This document shows, piece by piece, positions 36,338-45,614 of a DNA stretch of 64,000 nucleotides. A program made the position numbers and the translations under genes. Every line of letters starts with the position of its first letter. The stretch's first letter is position 1. Origin of the DNA: Bin5 sp022821545 (GTDB lineage: Bacteria; Chloroflexota; Anaerolineae; Caldilineales; Caldilineaceae); the NCBI GenBank assembly GCA_963664085.2, contig CAXXLO010000002.1, forward strand, positions 3,348,001 through 3,412,000. Reading direction: 5' to 3'. The notes beneath the pieces were generated by a model. The model ran no database searches and was not told the DNA's origin. It worked only from the letters and a program-made list of their open reading frames with translations.

Positions 36338-37405
36338 TCAGTCAAAAACGAGCACCGATCGCGCAACCTTGCCCGCTTTCATGTCAGCAAACGCTTCGTT
36401 GATCTCATCAAGCGGGCGGTAACGCGAAATCAGTTCGTCCAGCTTGATCCTGCCCTGCTTGTAAAGATCCAGAATCCACAAAAAATCGACGCGCGGCCGC
36501 GCCGCACCGTGGAAAGCCCCCATCAACGTCCTGTCCTCCAGCAGGTGCCACCCCTCCACCGTAACATCCTGACCCGTCGGCTGCACGCCCACCACAACCG
36601 CCGTTCCTGTCATCCGCACGGCATCGATGGCCTGTCTCACGATTGCAGGAAAACCAACCACCTCAAAGGCATAGTCTGCGCCCCCGCCCGTGATTTCGAT
36701 GATCCGCCGTACCGGGTCCTCCTTTGCGCTGTTTACAAAATGCGTCGCTCCCATCTGTTCAGCCAGCTCCAGTTTGTAGTCCACCGTATCCACGGCGATA
36801 ATCTTGCCCGCGGCGGCCAGCACACCTCCCTGGATCACGTTCAGCCCCACGCCCCCGCAGCCAAACACCGCCATCGACGCCCCCGTCTCCACCTGCGCCC
36901 GGTTCACTACCGCGCCGATCCCGGTGATCACGCCGCAGCTGATCAGGCACGCCTGCTCAAGCTGTGTGTCATCCGGCACCTTTACACACGCGTCGGCCAG
37001 CGCCAGAGTCTGCTCCACAAAGGTGGGCCGCACGTGATAGACCGGCTTTCCGTCCTGCTTGTACCGGCTCATCGCCTCCATCTTGTGGGTTTCACACAGC
37101 GCCGGCCGCCCGTTCGTGCAGTTACGGCAGCTTCCGCACATCGCATCCAGCGAGAGTATGATCTTGTCACCCGGCGCAAAGTCGCGAACGCCCTCGCCGA
37201 CCGCCCGCACCACACCGGCGCCCTCATGCCCCAAAAGCCACGGCAGCCGCCGCGGCGTGCGGTGGTCAGTAACATAGTGGTAGTCGCTGTGGCATACGCC
37301 GGCCCCCACGATATCCAACAACACCTCCCCAAACTCCGGCTCCTCCAGTTCGACCTCCTTCACCGCCACCGGCGCGTGCGCCTCGTACATAATCGCAGCT
37401 TTCAT
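36338..37405 (-). CDS. Zinc-dependent alcohol dehydrogenase (MDR family)
   Basis: 355 residues. Catalytic zinc ligands are Cys38 (GVCHSDYH) and His60-Glu61 (GHEGAG); the four structural-zinc cysteines are 90, 93, 96 and 104 (CGSCRNCTNGRPALC). The nucleotide-binding glycine motif is FGCGGVGLN near residue 183. Length and motifs match class III-like NAD-dependent alcohol/aldehyde dehydrogenases. AAGGAGA precedes the ATG. It is transcribed with the same polarity as the downstream operon but separated from it by 172 bp containing a promoter, so it may be independent. Substrate unknown; a cytoplasmic sugar alcohol or aldehyde step is plausible. Confidence 0.92.
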   Translation of the reverse strand: MKAAIMYEAHAPVAVKEVELEEPEFGEVLLDIVGAGVCHSDYHYVTDHRTPRRLPWLLGHEGAGVVRAVGEGVRDFAPGDKIILSLDAMCGSCRNCTNGRPALCETHKMEAMSRYKQDGKPVYHVRPTFVEQTLALADACVKVPDDTQLEQACLISCGVITGIGAVVNRAQVETGASMAVFGCGGVGLNVIQGGVLAAAGKIIAVDTVDYKLELAEQMGATHFVNSAKEDPVRRIIEITGGGADYAFEVVGFPAIVRQAIDAVRMTGTAVVVGVQPTGQDVTVEGWHLLEDRTLMGAFHGAARPRVDFLWILDLYKQGRIKLDELISRYRPLDEINEAFADMKAGKVARSVLVFD

Positions 37406-37851
37406 TGTGTCTCTCCTTCAGAATCTACAAATCCGCCTTCCGTCGCGGAGTCAACCAACTTGCACGAAACTTACTACGAAATCCACTGAGAGTAAAGCCG
37501 CGCAAGCCGACCCCATCACCCCCCCTTCACCTTAAGACGCCTCAAAAAGACGCCTCAAACGGCTTCCCGTCCCGGTCCACCTGTTAGGATCGGCACTTCC
37601 TCCGTGTTAGAATACGCCCGGTGAAGCCTCTCAAGCCCAGAACTGATTTCTGACGCCAAAAGCCACAGGACATCTGGCGGCGCCGGTGTGATTGTTCTGG
37701 CACATGAGGAGAATGTATGGGAACAAGAGGGGTTTCGCAGCAGTGGGCACGAAAGCAACTGGATGTTGGGCCGGACGGAAGCCGTAACGGGTCGCGGCAA
37801 GTAAGGCCGTATCGCCAATCCCTTACTCTGGACTCGTGAAAAGGAGCCAAA
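37406..37851. repeat. Divergent spacer with a 13-bp tandem repeat
   Basis: 446 bp between the divergent dehydrogenase and oxidoreductase genes. It holds a perfect tandem copy of AAGACGCCTCAAA (37534-37546 and 37547-37559). AAAGGAG belonging to the downstream gene lies near 37840. No RNA gene, strong promoter or plausible small protein was recognised. Confidence 0.5.
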
Positions 37852-39033
37852 ATGGGCATCAGCCTCGGCATCGTCGGCCTGGGATCATTCGGCAGTTCCT
37901 TCGCCGACCTCTTCATGAACCACCCCCTCGTAGATCGCATCGCCCTCTGCGACCGCGAACCTGATCGCATCGCCCGTTTCGCCGGGCTCGATCACTGGCA
38001 AGCCAAGTTTCATCCCCGCGATGCCTACGCCTCCCTCGAGGAAATCTGCGCCAGCGACATCGACGCAATTGCACTCTTCACCCAGCCCTGGCTACACGCC
38101 CCTCAGGCCGTCCAGGCCTTGAATGCCGGCAAACACGTCTACAGCGCCGTGCCCATCGTAATGTTGCCCGACGGCGACGAAATCCTCGACTGGTGCGCAC
38201 GCCTCGTCGAGACAGTGGAACGCACAGGTCAGTCCTACATGCTGGGCGAAACAACATTCTACCGATCCGAGGCAATCTACTGCAGACGCCGCAGCGCTGA
38301 AGGCGCATTCGGCGATTTCGTCTATTCCGAAGGCGAGTACTACCACGACGTCGACAGCCCCAGCAGCAACCTGCGCCGGGTCCAGGCCCACAGACTGGCC
38401 GGGCAGGCCGGCCAGGAGTGGATCGCAGCCAGGGATGATTACAAGAATAGGGGAATCCTGACCGGCCCCATGCACTATCCCACCCACTCGACAAGCGGGC
38501 CAATGAGCGTGATGAACGCCCGCGCCCTTAAAGTTTGTGCCTGGGGCTACGCCAACCGGACCGAGGATACCTACTTCAAGGAGCAGGGCTACGCCCACAG
38601 CAACGAGACCGCTCTCTTCCAAATGAGCAACGGCTCTACCATGCGCATCTGCGAACTCCGCGAGATCGGCCTCCAAAATCGCGAGACCTTTCGCATCTAC
38701 GGCACGCACGGCAGCTACGAGAACGAACAGTGGTGCGACAAAGAGAGCCGCACGCCCCTCACTCCTGAAGAAATGCGGATCCCCCTGCCTCCTGAAGTGG
38801 AAGATGCCTTCCGAAGTTCGGGGCGGTCCTCCGAGATCTACGGCGGCCACGGCGGCTCCCATCCCTACCTGGTCCACGAATTCGTCGAGGCTGTGTACCA
38901 GGAACGGCAGCCTGCCATTCACGTCTGGTCCGCCGTGCGCTACATGGCAGCCGGCGTCATCGCTCACAAGTCGGCTTTACGGGATGGGGAGATTCTGTCG
39001 ATACCGGACTGGGGAGGCGGGCCTGCCGCCTAG
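37852..39033 (+). CDS. Gfo/Idh/MocA family oxidoreductase
   Basis: 393 residues. An N-terminal Rossmann fold starts at once (SLGIVGLGSFGSSFADLF, GxGxxG at residues 9-14), followed by the C-terminal alpha/beta domain with YFKEQGYAHSNETALFQM. The usual EKP motif after GKHV is replaced: GKHVYSAVP. This lysine normally takes part in catalysis, so the reaction or residue set differs from the classical enzymes. AAAGGAG precedes the ATG. Such enzymes oxidise or reduce hydroxyls of sugars, inositols or sugar acids with NAD(P), in the cytoplasm. It is the only plus-strand gene in this stretch and converges with the DUF6504-like gene. Confidence 0.9.
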   Translation: MGISLGIVGLGSFGSSFADLFMNHPLVDRIALCDREPDRIARFAGLDHWQAKFHPRDAYASLEEICASDIDAIALFTQPWLHAPQAVQALNAGKHVYSAVPIVMLPDGDEILDWCARLVETVERTGQSYMLGETTFYRSEAIYCRRRSAEGAFGDFVYSEGEYYHDVDSPSSNLRRVQAHRLAGQAGQEWIAARDDYKNRGILTGPMHYPTHSTSGPMSVMNARALKVCAWGYANRTEDTYFKEQGYAHSNETALFQMSNGSTMRICELREIGLQNRETFRIYGTHGSYENEQWCDKESRTPLTPEEMRIPLPPEVEDAFRSSGRSSEIYGGHGGSHPYLVHEFVEAVYQERQPAIHVWSAVRYMAAGVIAHKSALRDGEILSIPDWGGGPAA

Positions 39034-39043
39034 CCGTCCGCAC

Positions 39044-39310
39044 TTACACCAGGTTCAGCAGCCAGCCGCGGTGGAGGACCCACTCATCCTCCACCGGATC
39101 CCACCGTAACTCATAGGAATTCTGCCCTGGCGTCCGGACCAGGAAACAACGCAGGCGTCTGCCTTCAACTGTCTCGTCCCACTGGCGGCCCAAAGCAACG
39201 ACACTGTGTTTCCTGCCCTGCCATTCGAACCACTTGGGCGCGATCTTGCCGGCAGGCAGCGTGCGCACAGTCACGCGCACAGGCTCGTCAATCGCCACTT
39301 GCCGCCCCAT
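39044..39310 (-). CDS. Small DUF6504-like protein
   Basis: 88 residues, rich in Trp and Arg (KWFEWQGRKHSV; SYELRWDPVEDEWVLHR), with no signal or membrane segment. It resembles the short DUF6504-type proteins; the function is unknown. The ATG at 39310 shares a base with the stop of the upstream amidohydrolase gene (TGATG), so the two are translationally coupled. Confidence 0.62.
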   Translation of the reverse strand: MGRQVAIDEPVRVTVRTLPAGKIAPKWFEWQGRKHSVVALGRQWDETVEGRRLRCFLVRTPGQNSYELRWDPVEDEWVLHRGWLLNLV

Positions 39311-39831
39311 CAATCTGCCTTGTCATTCGCATAAGAAAGCAGCATCTCCAACGCGCACTGCGCGCTCAACAGCTTGTTCCCGCGCCGGTCTGCCGGCCAC
39401 ACCGCATCCTCGGCGCGATTCGTACCGTCTCTGGCCGCCAGATGGAGATAGACCAGGCCCATTGGCTTTTCCACAGTCCCGCCCGGCCCCGCCACGCCCG
39501 TGATCGAGACCGCCACATCTGCATCATACTCCCGCAGCGCGCCGAAAGCCATCTGCCTCGCCACAGTCGCGTTGACGGCTCCATCCCGTAACAGGACCCC
39601 ACCGTCCACACCCAGCAGCCTCTCCTTCGCCGCATAGCTGTAGACCCCTGCGCTTCCCAGAAACCAGTCTGAGCTGCCCGGTATCTCCGTAATCAAGTGT
39701 CCCACCAGTCCACCGGTGCAGCTCTCCGCGACCGCGGCCGTCAGCCCCGCCTTCTTGAGCGCGTAGCCCGTTTCCTTCGCCAGCCCCGTCAGGGCCTCTT
39801 CATCGGTTGGAACAGGATTCTGATTCGCCAT
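39310..39831 (-). CDS. CinA-type nicotinamide-nucleotide amidohydrolase
   Basis: 173 residues, the size of a stand-alone CinA C-terminal domain (PncC). Family motifs: AESCTGGLVGHLIT near residue 35, GSAGVYSYAAKERLLGV near 60, and VSITGVAGPGG followed by EKPMGLVY near 108-125. The enzyme converts NMN to nicotinate mononucleotide and ammonia in NAD recycling, in the cytoplasm. GAGGAA lies just before the ATG. It is first in a two-gene unit with the DUF6504-like gene. The N-terminal COG1058 domain of full-length CinA is absent. Confidence 0.92.
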   Translation of the reverse strand: MANQNPVPTDEEALTGLAKETGYALKKAGLTAAVAESCTGGLVGHLITEIPGSSDWFLGSAGVYSYAAKERLLGVDGGVLLRDGAVNATVARQMAFGALREYDADVAVSITGVAGPGGTVEKPMGLVYLHLAARDGTNRAEDAVWPADRRGNKLLSAQCALEMLLSYANDKAD

Positions 39832-39974
39832 ATTTCCTCGGTGACATAGATTGAGTTGCCGGCTGCCTCAACGAATGGCTGCCCTTCAGGTGCATCTGCA
39901 GCCGGGTGTGCGGCCATTATAGACTCCCCCATTTCCACCCGGCAACTGTTCGCTCCATTACTGATAAAGCGGTC

Positions 39975-40002
39975 TTGCGGACTCTACGCTCATTCGTATA
40001 AC
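39975..40002 (+). promoter_or_regulatory. Promoter for the zinc-ribbon glycosyltransferase gene
   Basis: TTGCGG (39975-39980), 16-nt spacer, TATAAC (39997-40002). It lies in the divergent spacer, about 120 nt before the start at 40125. Confidence 0.45.
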
Positions 40003-40004
40003 CT

Positions 40005-40025
40005 AACGGTTCCGCAGGAACCGTT
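40005..40025. promoter_or_regulatory. Perfect inverted repeat at the predicted transcription start (operator candidate)
   Basis: AACGGTTCC and GGAACCGTT are exact 9-bp inverted copies separated by GCA. The repeat begins 3 bp after the -10 element, where a repressor would block initiation. No T-run is present on either strand, which argues against a terminator. Confidence 0.5.
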
Positions 40026-40124
40026 TCGCAGATTCACCCTTCCTGGGGCCGGGCCGGCGGCCATCGCCCTCGACAGAACGATGGAACTGAAGACGATTCA
40101 GGGATAGACTGAAGTGGATGGCCC

Positions 40125-43100
40125 ATGCTGAACACTGAAGAAACCGGGGAGCAACGAACCTGCACAGCGTGCGGGCACGCCAACCGTCCCGTTGCAATTT
40201 TTTGCGAAAATTGTGGAGAACCCCTGCCAGATCAGACGTTCTGCGCCCAGTGCGGCGAACTGTTAGTCCAGGGGGCCCGGTTCTGCCATGCGTGCGGGTC
40301 TTCTCTTTCTCACCAGGGCCTTCAACAAGGGCGGGAACGGCAGAGCGGCGACTCGCCAGATACCGGCCAGAGGCAGGACTCTTCCGCCCCGGACGGCATC
40401 AAAGTGCTGGAAACGCCGAGACGGATGGTTGCTGCATTCGTCGCAATCTGCTCGCGAATGGTCGTGGAACTGGCGACCCCGCCGGCTCCTGAACTCCCTA
40501 ACCGGCTGGAAGAACCCTCCGGTAAACCTGGTCCGACCGGGACGGCTCTGCCGAATGCGTCCGAAAGGACGGCAAGCCTTGGAACCCCCGAAACAGTTCG
40601 CGCAAACGTCTTTTGGGCCATGGCAGCGATTGCTGTCGCGGTTGGCGGCCAGCTGCTGCTTGGCCTCGGACGGACTGTGCCTGCAGTTGGTCTGTACGCC
40701 GCAGCTATTGCGCTTGCCGTCTGGTCGTTCCGACTGAATTCGGATGACGTTGTTCCGGTTGCAGACCCCGGAACGGCATGGAGGTTGCCCTTAAAATGGT
40801 TGGCGCCGATTCTGCTACTGCCCGTCTTGCCCGCGGCTCTCTCCATTAACCGCCTTCTGACTGACCCGAGGCATCCCCCCGATTCCTTTTGGCTGCTCCA
40901 TTTTGCCAGCATATTTCTGTTTGTCGCCTGCATTCTAGTTGCAGACCGCCGACTGGTCCTTGCAGGCTTTCAGGCGGCCCCGCGCCTGAAGGAGCTGAAA
41001 TCTTCCTTTCTTGGAACGACTGATGATCCACGGCCGTGGAGGACCTGGGAACGTCTGGCGGCAGTCGCAATCCTGTGCGCCGGACAGTTCCTCAGGCTCT
41101 ACGATCTGCCCGATTTTCCCTTCGGGACCTGGTATGACGAGGCAGACTTTGCATTGCAGGCACAGCGGATTCTACAAGAGCCAGCCTACAGACCTCTCTT
41201 TATCGACTCAATTCACGGTCCGGCACACTACATCTACCTCGTCGCCTCTCTCTTTTGGGTACTGCCCGACGTCACCTTCGTAGTCCGCCTGGCCAGTGTG
41301 CTGCTGGGTACGCTGTCAATCGCAGCCGCTTTCATGGCGGGCAATCAACTGTTTGGGCGAGGCCCCGGGCTCATGCTTGCCTTTCTGGTTGCCGTGTCGC
41401 GCTGGAGTGTCAACTTCAGTCGGATTGGCATGTTCAACATCCCCGTTACGCTGTTCGCGTTCCTGGGAATCGGCTTCCTGCTGCGGGCGCTGCGCGGCAA
41501 TCGCCTGACCGACTATATGTGGGCGGGGCTGCTATTGGGGTTCGGCTACAACTTTTATCTGGGGTTCACACTGTTTCTGATGGTTGTTTCCGTCTTTGTT
41601 TTCCGATACTTTGTTTCCAATATCGGTATTCTGAGGCATCAGTGGAAGGGCCTCCTGGTTACGGCAATGGGCGTATTGTTGTTCCTGGCGCCCCTCGCCG
41701 TTTTTTCGCAAGAAGAGCCGGACATCTTCTTCAGGCGTACGCGAACCGTGTCGATTTTCAACGAATACCCCTCGGACCAGGTTGTGGACAAACTATTGGA
41801 GAGCGCGGTCACACATTTTCTTATGTACAACGTTCGGGGCGACCCTAATGGACGCCACAATTTGCCGGGCGAGCCTACGCTTGCCCCCGTTGCCGGAGCG
41901 CTTTTTGTTCTGGGCGTGGGCATGAGCCTCGCAAGCCTGTGGCGGCGGCGTTCCATACTGCTGCTCGCGTGGTTGCTCGTGATGATGAGCGGCGGCATAT
42001 TCTCCCTCAGCTTCGAGGCGCCTCAGTCGCTCCGCGCCATTGGCGCACTGCCGGCTGTCTATCTACTGGCAACGCTGCCCCTGGTCCAGCTGTGGCAAAA
42101 CTGGCGTGCGGCGACGGCCGCGGCAATCGCGCCGCGGGAACAGGCGGGAAACGAAACAGGCGAGAGAAAAGGACTTTCGGCCTTGCTCGGACTGAAAGTC
42201 CTGTGGGGAAGGCTTCAATTCTCTCTCGTTCGCCGGGGGCCAATCCTCTTTCTGGGTGCGCTGTTTTTGGCAATAGCCGCACACAATTGCAAAGTCTACT
42301 TCGTTGACCAGCGGAACAGCTTCCCCGTCTGGAATGCTTATTCAACGGGAGAGAGCATTGCAGCCGAGGTCATCGCTGAAAACGCCAAAAGCGCAGATAC
42401 GGACACTTTTGTTACTTCCCGCTTTGCCCACCATCCAACTGTACGATTCATTGGCAATGCCGAGTCGTTTTACCAAAGTATTGACTACACGGCGACTTTG
42501 CCCATGCCGCTCTTGCCCGATCGAGAGGCGATCTTCCTCATGGATCCTGAACGCCGAAGTTTTTTTGAACAGGCGCGCAGCTTCTATCCGAATGGTGAGT
42601 TTGTTGAGCATAAGCCCCCCTTTGGGGGCCCAACGGTCCTCTATGAATTTCGTCTCCGCCCTTCCGACATCTCCTCAATTCAGGGTATAAGTCTGTCCTA
42701 CTTTGAAGGAAGCGAGTGGTCGGGCACGCCGGTGAAGGTCGAAAGGCAGGCGACAGTTTCCGTGGACTGGCCCCGCGAAGCGCCCTTGTCGGGACCATTT
42801 TCGGCCGAGTGGAATGGAATTCTCAACATTGAAAGTTACGGCCCGCATAAATTTGTCTTGCGCGCTCCGTCCGTTGCCGAACTGTATATAGACGAAGAGC
42901 TCGCGGCCCGGCTTGAAGGCGAGTCGGATCCTGATGCGGCGGAGGGAAACGGGGAGGTATCGGCCGCGCTGAATCTGGCGCTGGGACTTCACAGAGTTCG
43001 GATACGCGCCGTAGGCGGTCATGGTCCTGTCACCCTTTCCTGGCAGCGCCCCGGCGAGGAGGAGAGGATCATTCAAACGTCAGCCCTGCACGTGTCGCCT

Positions 43101-44420
43101 GTAGAAAGCAATGGTCTGTTGGGGCGATACTATGCCAACGGAAACTGGGAGGATCCGCCGGCTTTCACCCGCATCGATCCGCAGATAAACCTCTATTTTC
43201 ACGATATCCCGCTGCCTCGCCCCTATACCGTGGAGTGGCGGGGCAAGCTGGTCGTCCCCTACGATGGCCTATACCGTCTGGGAATCGAGTCCATTGACGA
43301 GTCGGAGCTGTGGATAGACGGGGAGTCGGTCGCTGCAAGCCCGGAACCAAATCAGTACGACGAAGACACAATCACTTTGACAGCCGGGCTGCACGACATA
43401 CGCATCCGCTATGTTGCCCGCACATCCCACTATCATGTCAACCTCCACTGGGCGCCGCCGGGACAGGAGCGCACGTTGGTGCAGACCGAGGCGCTCATCC
43501 CCCCGCAGGGCAGCTACAGTCACCTGTCCGCTGAGGACCTTGCGATATTCGATAGGACGCCGGAGGCAACGACTGGGGGCTTTCCTCTTAACGTAATACC
43601 TCTTCCGGTGGATGGGCAGCATACAGTTGCTTTTGAAGTCGTAAGCGACATTTTCGAGCGCCCTCGAGGCGTAACTGCAGCCAACGGCAGGCTGTACGTC
43701 GTCGACCCCAGCCGGAAGTCTCTGTCCGTCCTGAATTCGGAGGGACGGGAGATAGCCCGGATTCGCCGTTCAAATCGACGATTCAGCGAACCGGTCGACA
43801 TCGCCGCGGACGCGGCCGGCGACATCTATGTTCTTGATGCGGGAAACGGCGGTCAGGTTTCCGTTCATGACGCCGCCGGCGATTTTGTGCGCGTGGTCCC
43901 CTTGCCTGATGAGTTGGTGGTTAAGAGCAGAGGTCTTGACGTAGACATGCAGGGGCGGATCTGGGTGGCCATGACGCCGGCAATGGCGGTGGCTGCCTTC
44001 GACCAGGAGGGCCAGGAGCTGGCACGAATTTCGACAGTCCTGACGGGAGGAGACTTCCAGCCGGTCGACGTGGCTTTCCGTGCCGACGACGCCATCTATG
44101 TTTCTACCGCGAGTACCGCCGCGGTCATTCGTTTTTCACTCAACGGTGAGCCGCTGAAGCTGTGGTCTCTGACAGCGGCAAATAGTGTGGACGGCCCGCA
44201 CTTGGCGTTAGACGATGAAGGCAATCTGTACGTAACCCAACCGGAACAGGGGGGCATTCTGCGAATCTCCGAGGACAAAGAGGAGAATACCAAAATGTGG
44301 GCTCTCCCGGCCAGCGAACCCATACGCAAGCTGGTGGGCATCAGCGTGGGCCCAAACAGGGAATTGGTTTTGACCGACAGCGAGAACGGAAAGGTCTATC
44401 TTGTCCCCCTTTCGCCTTAG
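40125..44420 (+). CDS. Giant fusion: double zinc ribbon, GT-C glycosyltransferase, two PA14-like domains, NHL-type propeller
   Basis: 1431 residues. Residues 13-57 contain four CxxC pairs (13/16, 27/30, 40/43, 54/57) forming two cytoplasmic zinc ribbons. A linker and helices (about 160-300) lead to a PMT/ArnT-like GT-C core from about 305, with WYDEADFALQAQRIL as the acidic first loop, to about 745. Two PA14-like beta-sandwiches follow (about 855-985 and 990-1120; SWQRPGEEERIIQ and HWAPPGQERTLVQ close each), then a six-bladed NHL-type propeller to the end (YVVDPSRKSLSVLNSEG; IYVLDAGNGGQVSVHD). The membrane core and extracytoplasmic domains suggest surface glycan transfer with glycan binding. 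No ribosome site of note precedes the ATG. Monocistronic. Confidence 0.88.
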   Translation: MLNTEETGEQRTCTACGHANRPVAIFCENCGEPLPDQTFCAQCGELLVQGARFCHACGSSLSHQGLQQGRERQSGDSPDTGQRQDSSAPDGIKVLETPRRMVAAFVAICSRMVVELATPPAPELPNRLEEPSGKPGPTGTALPNASERTASLGTPETVRANVFWAMAAIAVAVGGQLLLGLGRTVPAVGLYAAAIALAVWSFRLNSDDVVPVADPGTAWRLPLKWLAPILLLPVLPAALSINRLLTDPRHPPDSFWLLHFASIFLFVACILVADRRLVLAGFQAAPRLKELKSSFLGTTDDPRPWRTWERLAAVAILCAGQFLRLYDLPDFPFGTWYDEADFALQAQRILQEPAYRPLFIDSIHGPAHYIYLVASLFWVLPDVTFVVRLASVLLGTLSIAAAFMAGNQLFGRGPGLMLAFLVAVSRWSVNFSRIGMFNIPVTLFAFLGIGFLLRALRGNRLTDYMWAGLLLGFGYNFYLGFTLFLMVVSVFVFRYFVSNIGILRHQWKGLLVTAMGVLLFLAPLAVFSQEEPDIFFRRTRTVSIFNEYPSDQVVDKLLESAVTHFLMYNVRGDPNGRHNLPGEPTLAPVAGALFVLGVGMSLASLWRRRSILLLAWLLVMMSGGIFSLSFEAPQSLRAIGALPAVYLLATLPLVQLWQNWRAATAAAIAPREQAGNETGERKGLSALLGLKVLWGRLQFSLVRRGPILFLGALFLAIAAHNCKVYFVDQRNSFPVWNAYSTGESIAAEVIAENAKSADTDTFVTSRFAHHPTVRFIGNAESFYQSIDYTATLPMPLLPDREAIFLMDPERRSFFEQARSFYPNGEFVEHKPPFGGPTVLYEFRLRPSDISSIQGISLSYFEGSEWSGTPVKVERQATVSVDWPREAPLSGPFSAEWNGILNIESYGPHKFVLRAPSVAELYIDEELAARLEGESDPDAAEGNGEVSAALNLALGLHRVRIRAVGGHGPVTLSWQRPGEEERIIQTSALHVSPVESNGLLGRYYANGNWEDPPAFTRIDPQINLYFHDIPLPRPYTVEWRGKLVVPYDGLYRLGIESIDESELWIDGESVAASPEPNQYDEDTITLTAGLHDIRIRYVARTSHYHVNLHWAPPGQERTLVQTEALIPPQGSYSHLSAEDLAIFDRTPEATTGGFPLNVIPLPVDGQHTVAFEVVSDIFERPRGVTAANGRLYVVDPSRKSLSVLNSEGREIARIRRSNRRFSEPVDIAADAAGDIYVLDAGNGGQVSVHDAAGDFVRVVPLPDELVVKSRGLDVDMQGRIWVAMTPAMAVAAFDQEGQELARISTVLTGGDFQPVDVAFRADDAIYVSTASTAAVIRFSLNGEPLKLWSLTAANSVDGPHLALDDEGNLYVTQPEQGGILRISEDKEENTKMWALPASEPIRKLVGISVGPNRELVLTDSENGKVYLVPLSP

Positions 44421-44482
44421 ACCGTGCGAAGGTATCGCGCACTCTCCGATAGACCAATCCAGCCGTAGCCAGTCCGGCCCAG

Positions 44483-44511
44483 TTGACAGATGCCGGGGAT
44501 TTCTGTATTTT
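44483..44511 (+). promoter_or_regulatory. Promoter for the coiled-coil membrane protein gene
   Basis: Consensus TTGACA (44483-44488), a 17-nt spacer and TATTTT (44506-44511), about 50 nt before the ribosome site. Confidence 0.62.
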
Positions 44512-44569
44512 CAATTCGTTATGTGAAGCAATTTCACTGTAGAAGGCGCATACCTTTGAGGAGAAAGTA

Positions 44570-45571
44570 ATGGAACTCCAGACAAAGCAGCCGCCTGAAC
44601 TGGAATTCAGTATGCCGGAAGTCGAAGAATCGCTGACCGCCTACCTCTCTGCCATCGGCGGCGCGATCATCGGCCTGCTCCTCACCCTCCTCGTCCTGGC
44701 GATCTGGAACGGCGGCACCTTGAACTTCACCAATATTTCCAGGGTCAATGCCATTGACGCCGGCCTCACCGACGTCGCTGCCGACCTCGAAACAGTAAAC
44801 GCAAACGTCGACGCCCTCGGCGGGCGCCTCATCCTGCTCGAACAGGAGTCCGGCGCGGTCGCGGCACTGCAAAAGAGCCTCGCCGAACTGGACGCGAGCC
44901 TGGCTAACCTCGACCGCACGCTCAGCGGCCAGGGCATCCAACTCAGCCAGCTGGACACCGCCGTCGCAGATCTCGAGGTCACCAGGCGCAACTTCGACCT
45001 CTTTACTGCGGCCCTCACAGACGCGCTGGCGCAAATGGAGACGGGAGCTACTGCCGCACTGTCAGACAGCGGCGGCGCCTCTCAAAGGACCCGGTCCGCT
45101 CCGTCAACCACCGGCGCGCCCCGCGCCGACGAGCGACAGACCTCAGATTCGGCAGGTTCAAAGACCTCAACCACTGACACCGGTTCACAGGCGAGCGACT
45201 CTGCGCAACCTGACCGACCGCTTCCCCCGCCGGCTATAGTCGTGAGCGACAAAGTCGCGCCTGATGCGCTACTCGTCTATCTCTTTCTCGACGGAAACGC
45301 CGACGGCCTGTTCGACGCCGACGAGAACCTCATCGCCGGCGCCACCGTGGGGCTCACTTCCCCGGACGGAAGAGCCGTTGCCGCTGAGAACAGTGTCGGT
45401 TCCACCGGTACACTCTTCGAAGAACTGAACGGCGGCGAGTTCACAGTTTCCGTGGATGATGTGCAGGGTTACACTCTTGCCAGCCTCAACAGCACGACCG
45501 TAGACATCGACCCCGAGGCCGGCTCCGGCCAAATCATCTACTTTGCCGTCATAACGACTGCAGGGGACTGA
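44570..45571 (+). CDS. Membrane-anchored coiled-coil protein with SdrD-B-like C-terminal domain
   Basis: 333 residues. A cytoplasmic tail of about 25 residues, a single membrane helix (about 29-47, GGAIIGLLLTLLVLAIW), then a heptad-like coiled coil (about 55-165, rich in Leu, Ala, Asp), a Ser/Thr/Gly linker (about 165-220) and a small beta domain (YLFLDGNADGLFDADENLI) of the SdrD-B/prealbumin-like kind with a calcium-loop-like Asp pattern. GAGGAGA lies before the ATG. It may be a surface or scaffold protein; no enzyme motif is seen. It converges with rsmD. Its own promoter suggests it is not in an operon with the glycosyltransferase gene. Confidence 0.75.
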   Translation: MELQTKQPPELEFSMPEVEESLTAYLSAIGGAIIGLLLTLLVLAIWNGGTLNFTNISRVNAIDAGLTDVAADLETVNANVDALGGRLILLEQESGAVAALQKSLAELDASLANLDRTLSGQGIQLSQLDTAVADLEVTRRNFDLFTAALTDALAQMETGATAALSDSGGASQRTRSAPSTTGAPRADERQTSDSAGSKTSTTDTGSQASDSAQPDRPLPPPAIVVSDKVAPDALLVYLFLDGNADGLFDADENLIAGATVGLTSPDGRAVAAENSVGSTGTLFEELNGGEFTVSVDDVQGYTLASLNSTTVDIDPEAGSGQIIYFAVITTAGD

Positions 45572-45587
45572 CTGTCCGGGGTCGACC

Positions 45588-45614
45588 GCCGCCGATCGCA
45601 GTTTACTCGGCGGC
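45588..45614. terminator. Hairpin at a convergent gene junction
   Basis: GCCGCCGA (45588-45595) and TCGGCGGC (45607-45614) form a perfect 8-bp stem with an 11-nt loop, spanning the gap between the convergent genes and the end of rsmD. There is no T-run, so a bidirectional terminator role is only possible. Confidence 0.3.

Noticed and set aside
34492..36402. A 636-codon open frame on the plus strand
   Set aside because: Antisense to the hydrolase-like gene, which has a ribosome site, promoter and a paralogue nearby. The antisense product shows no motif.
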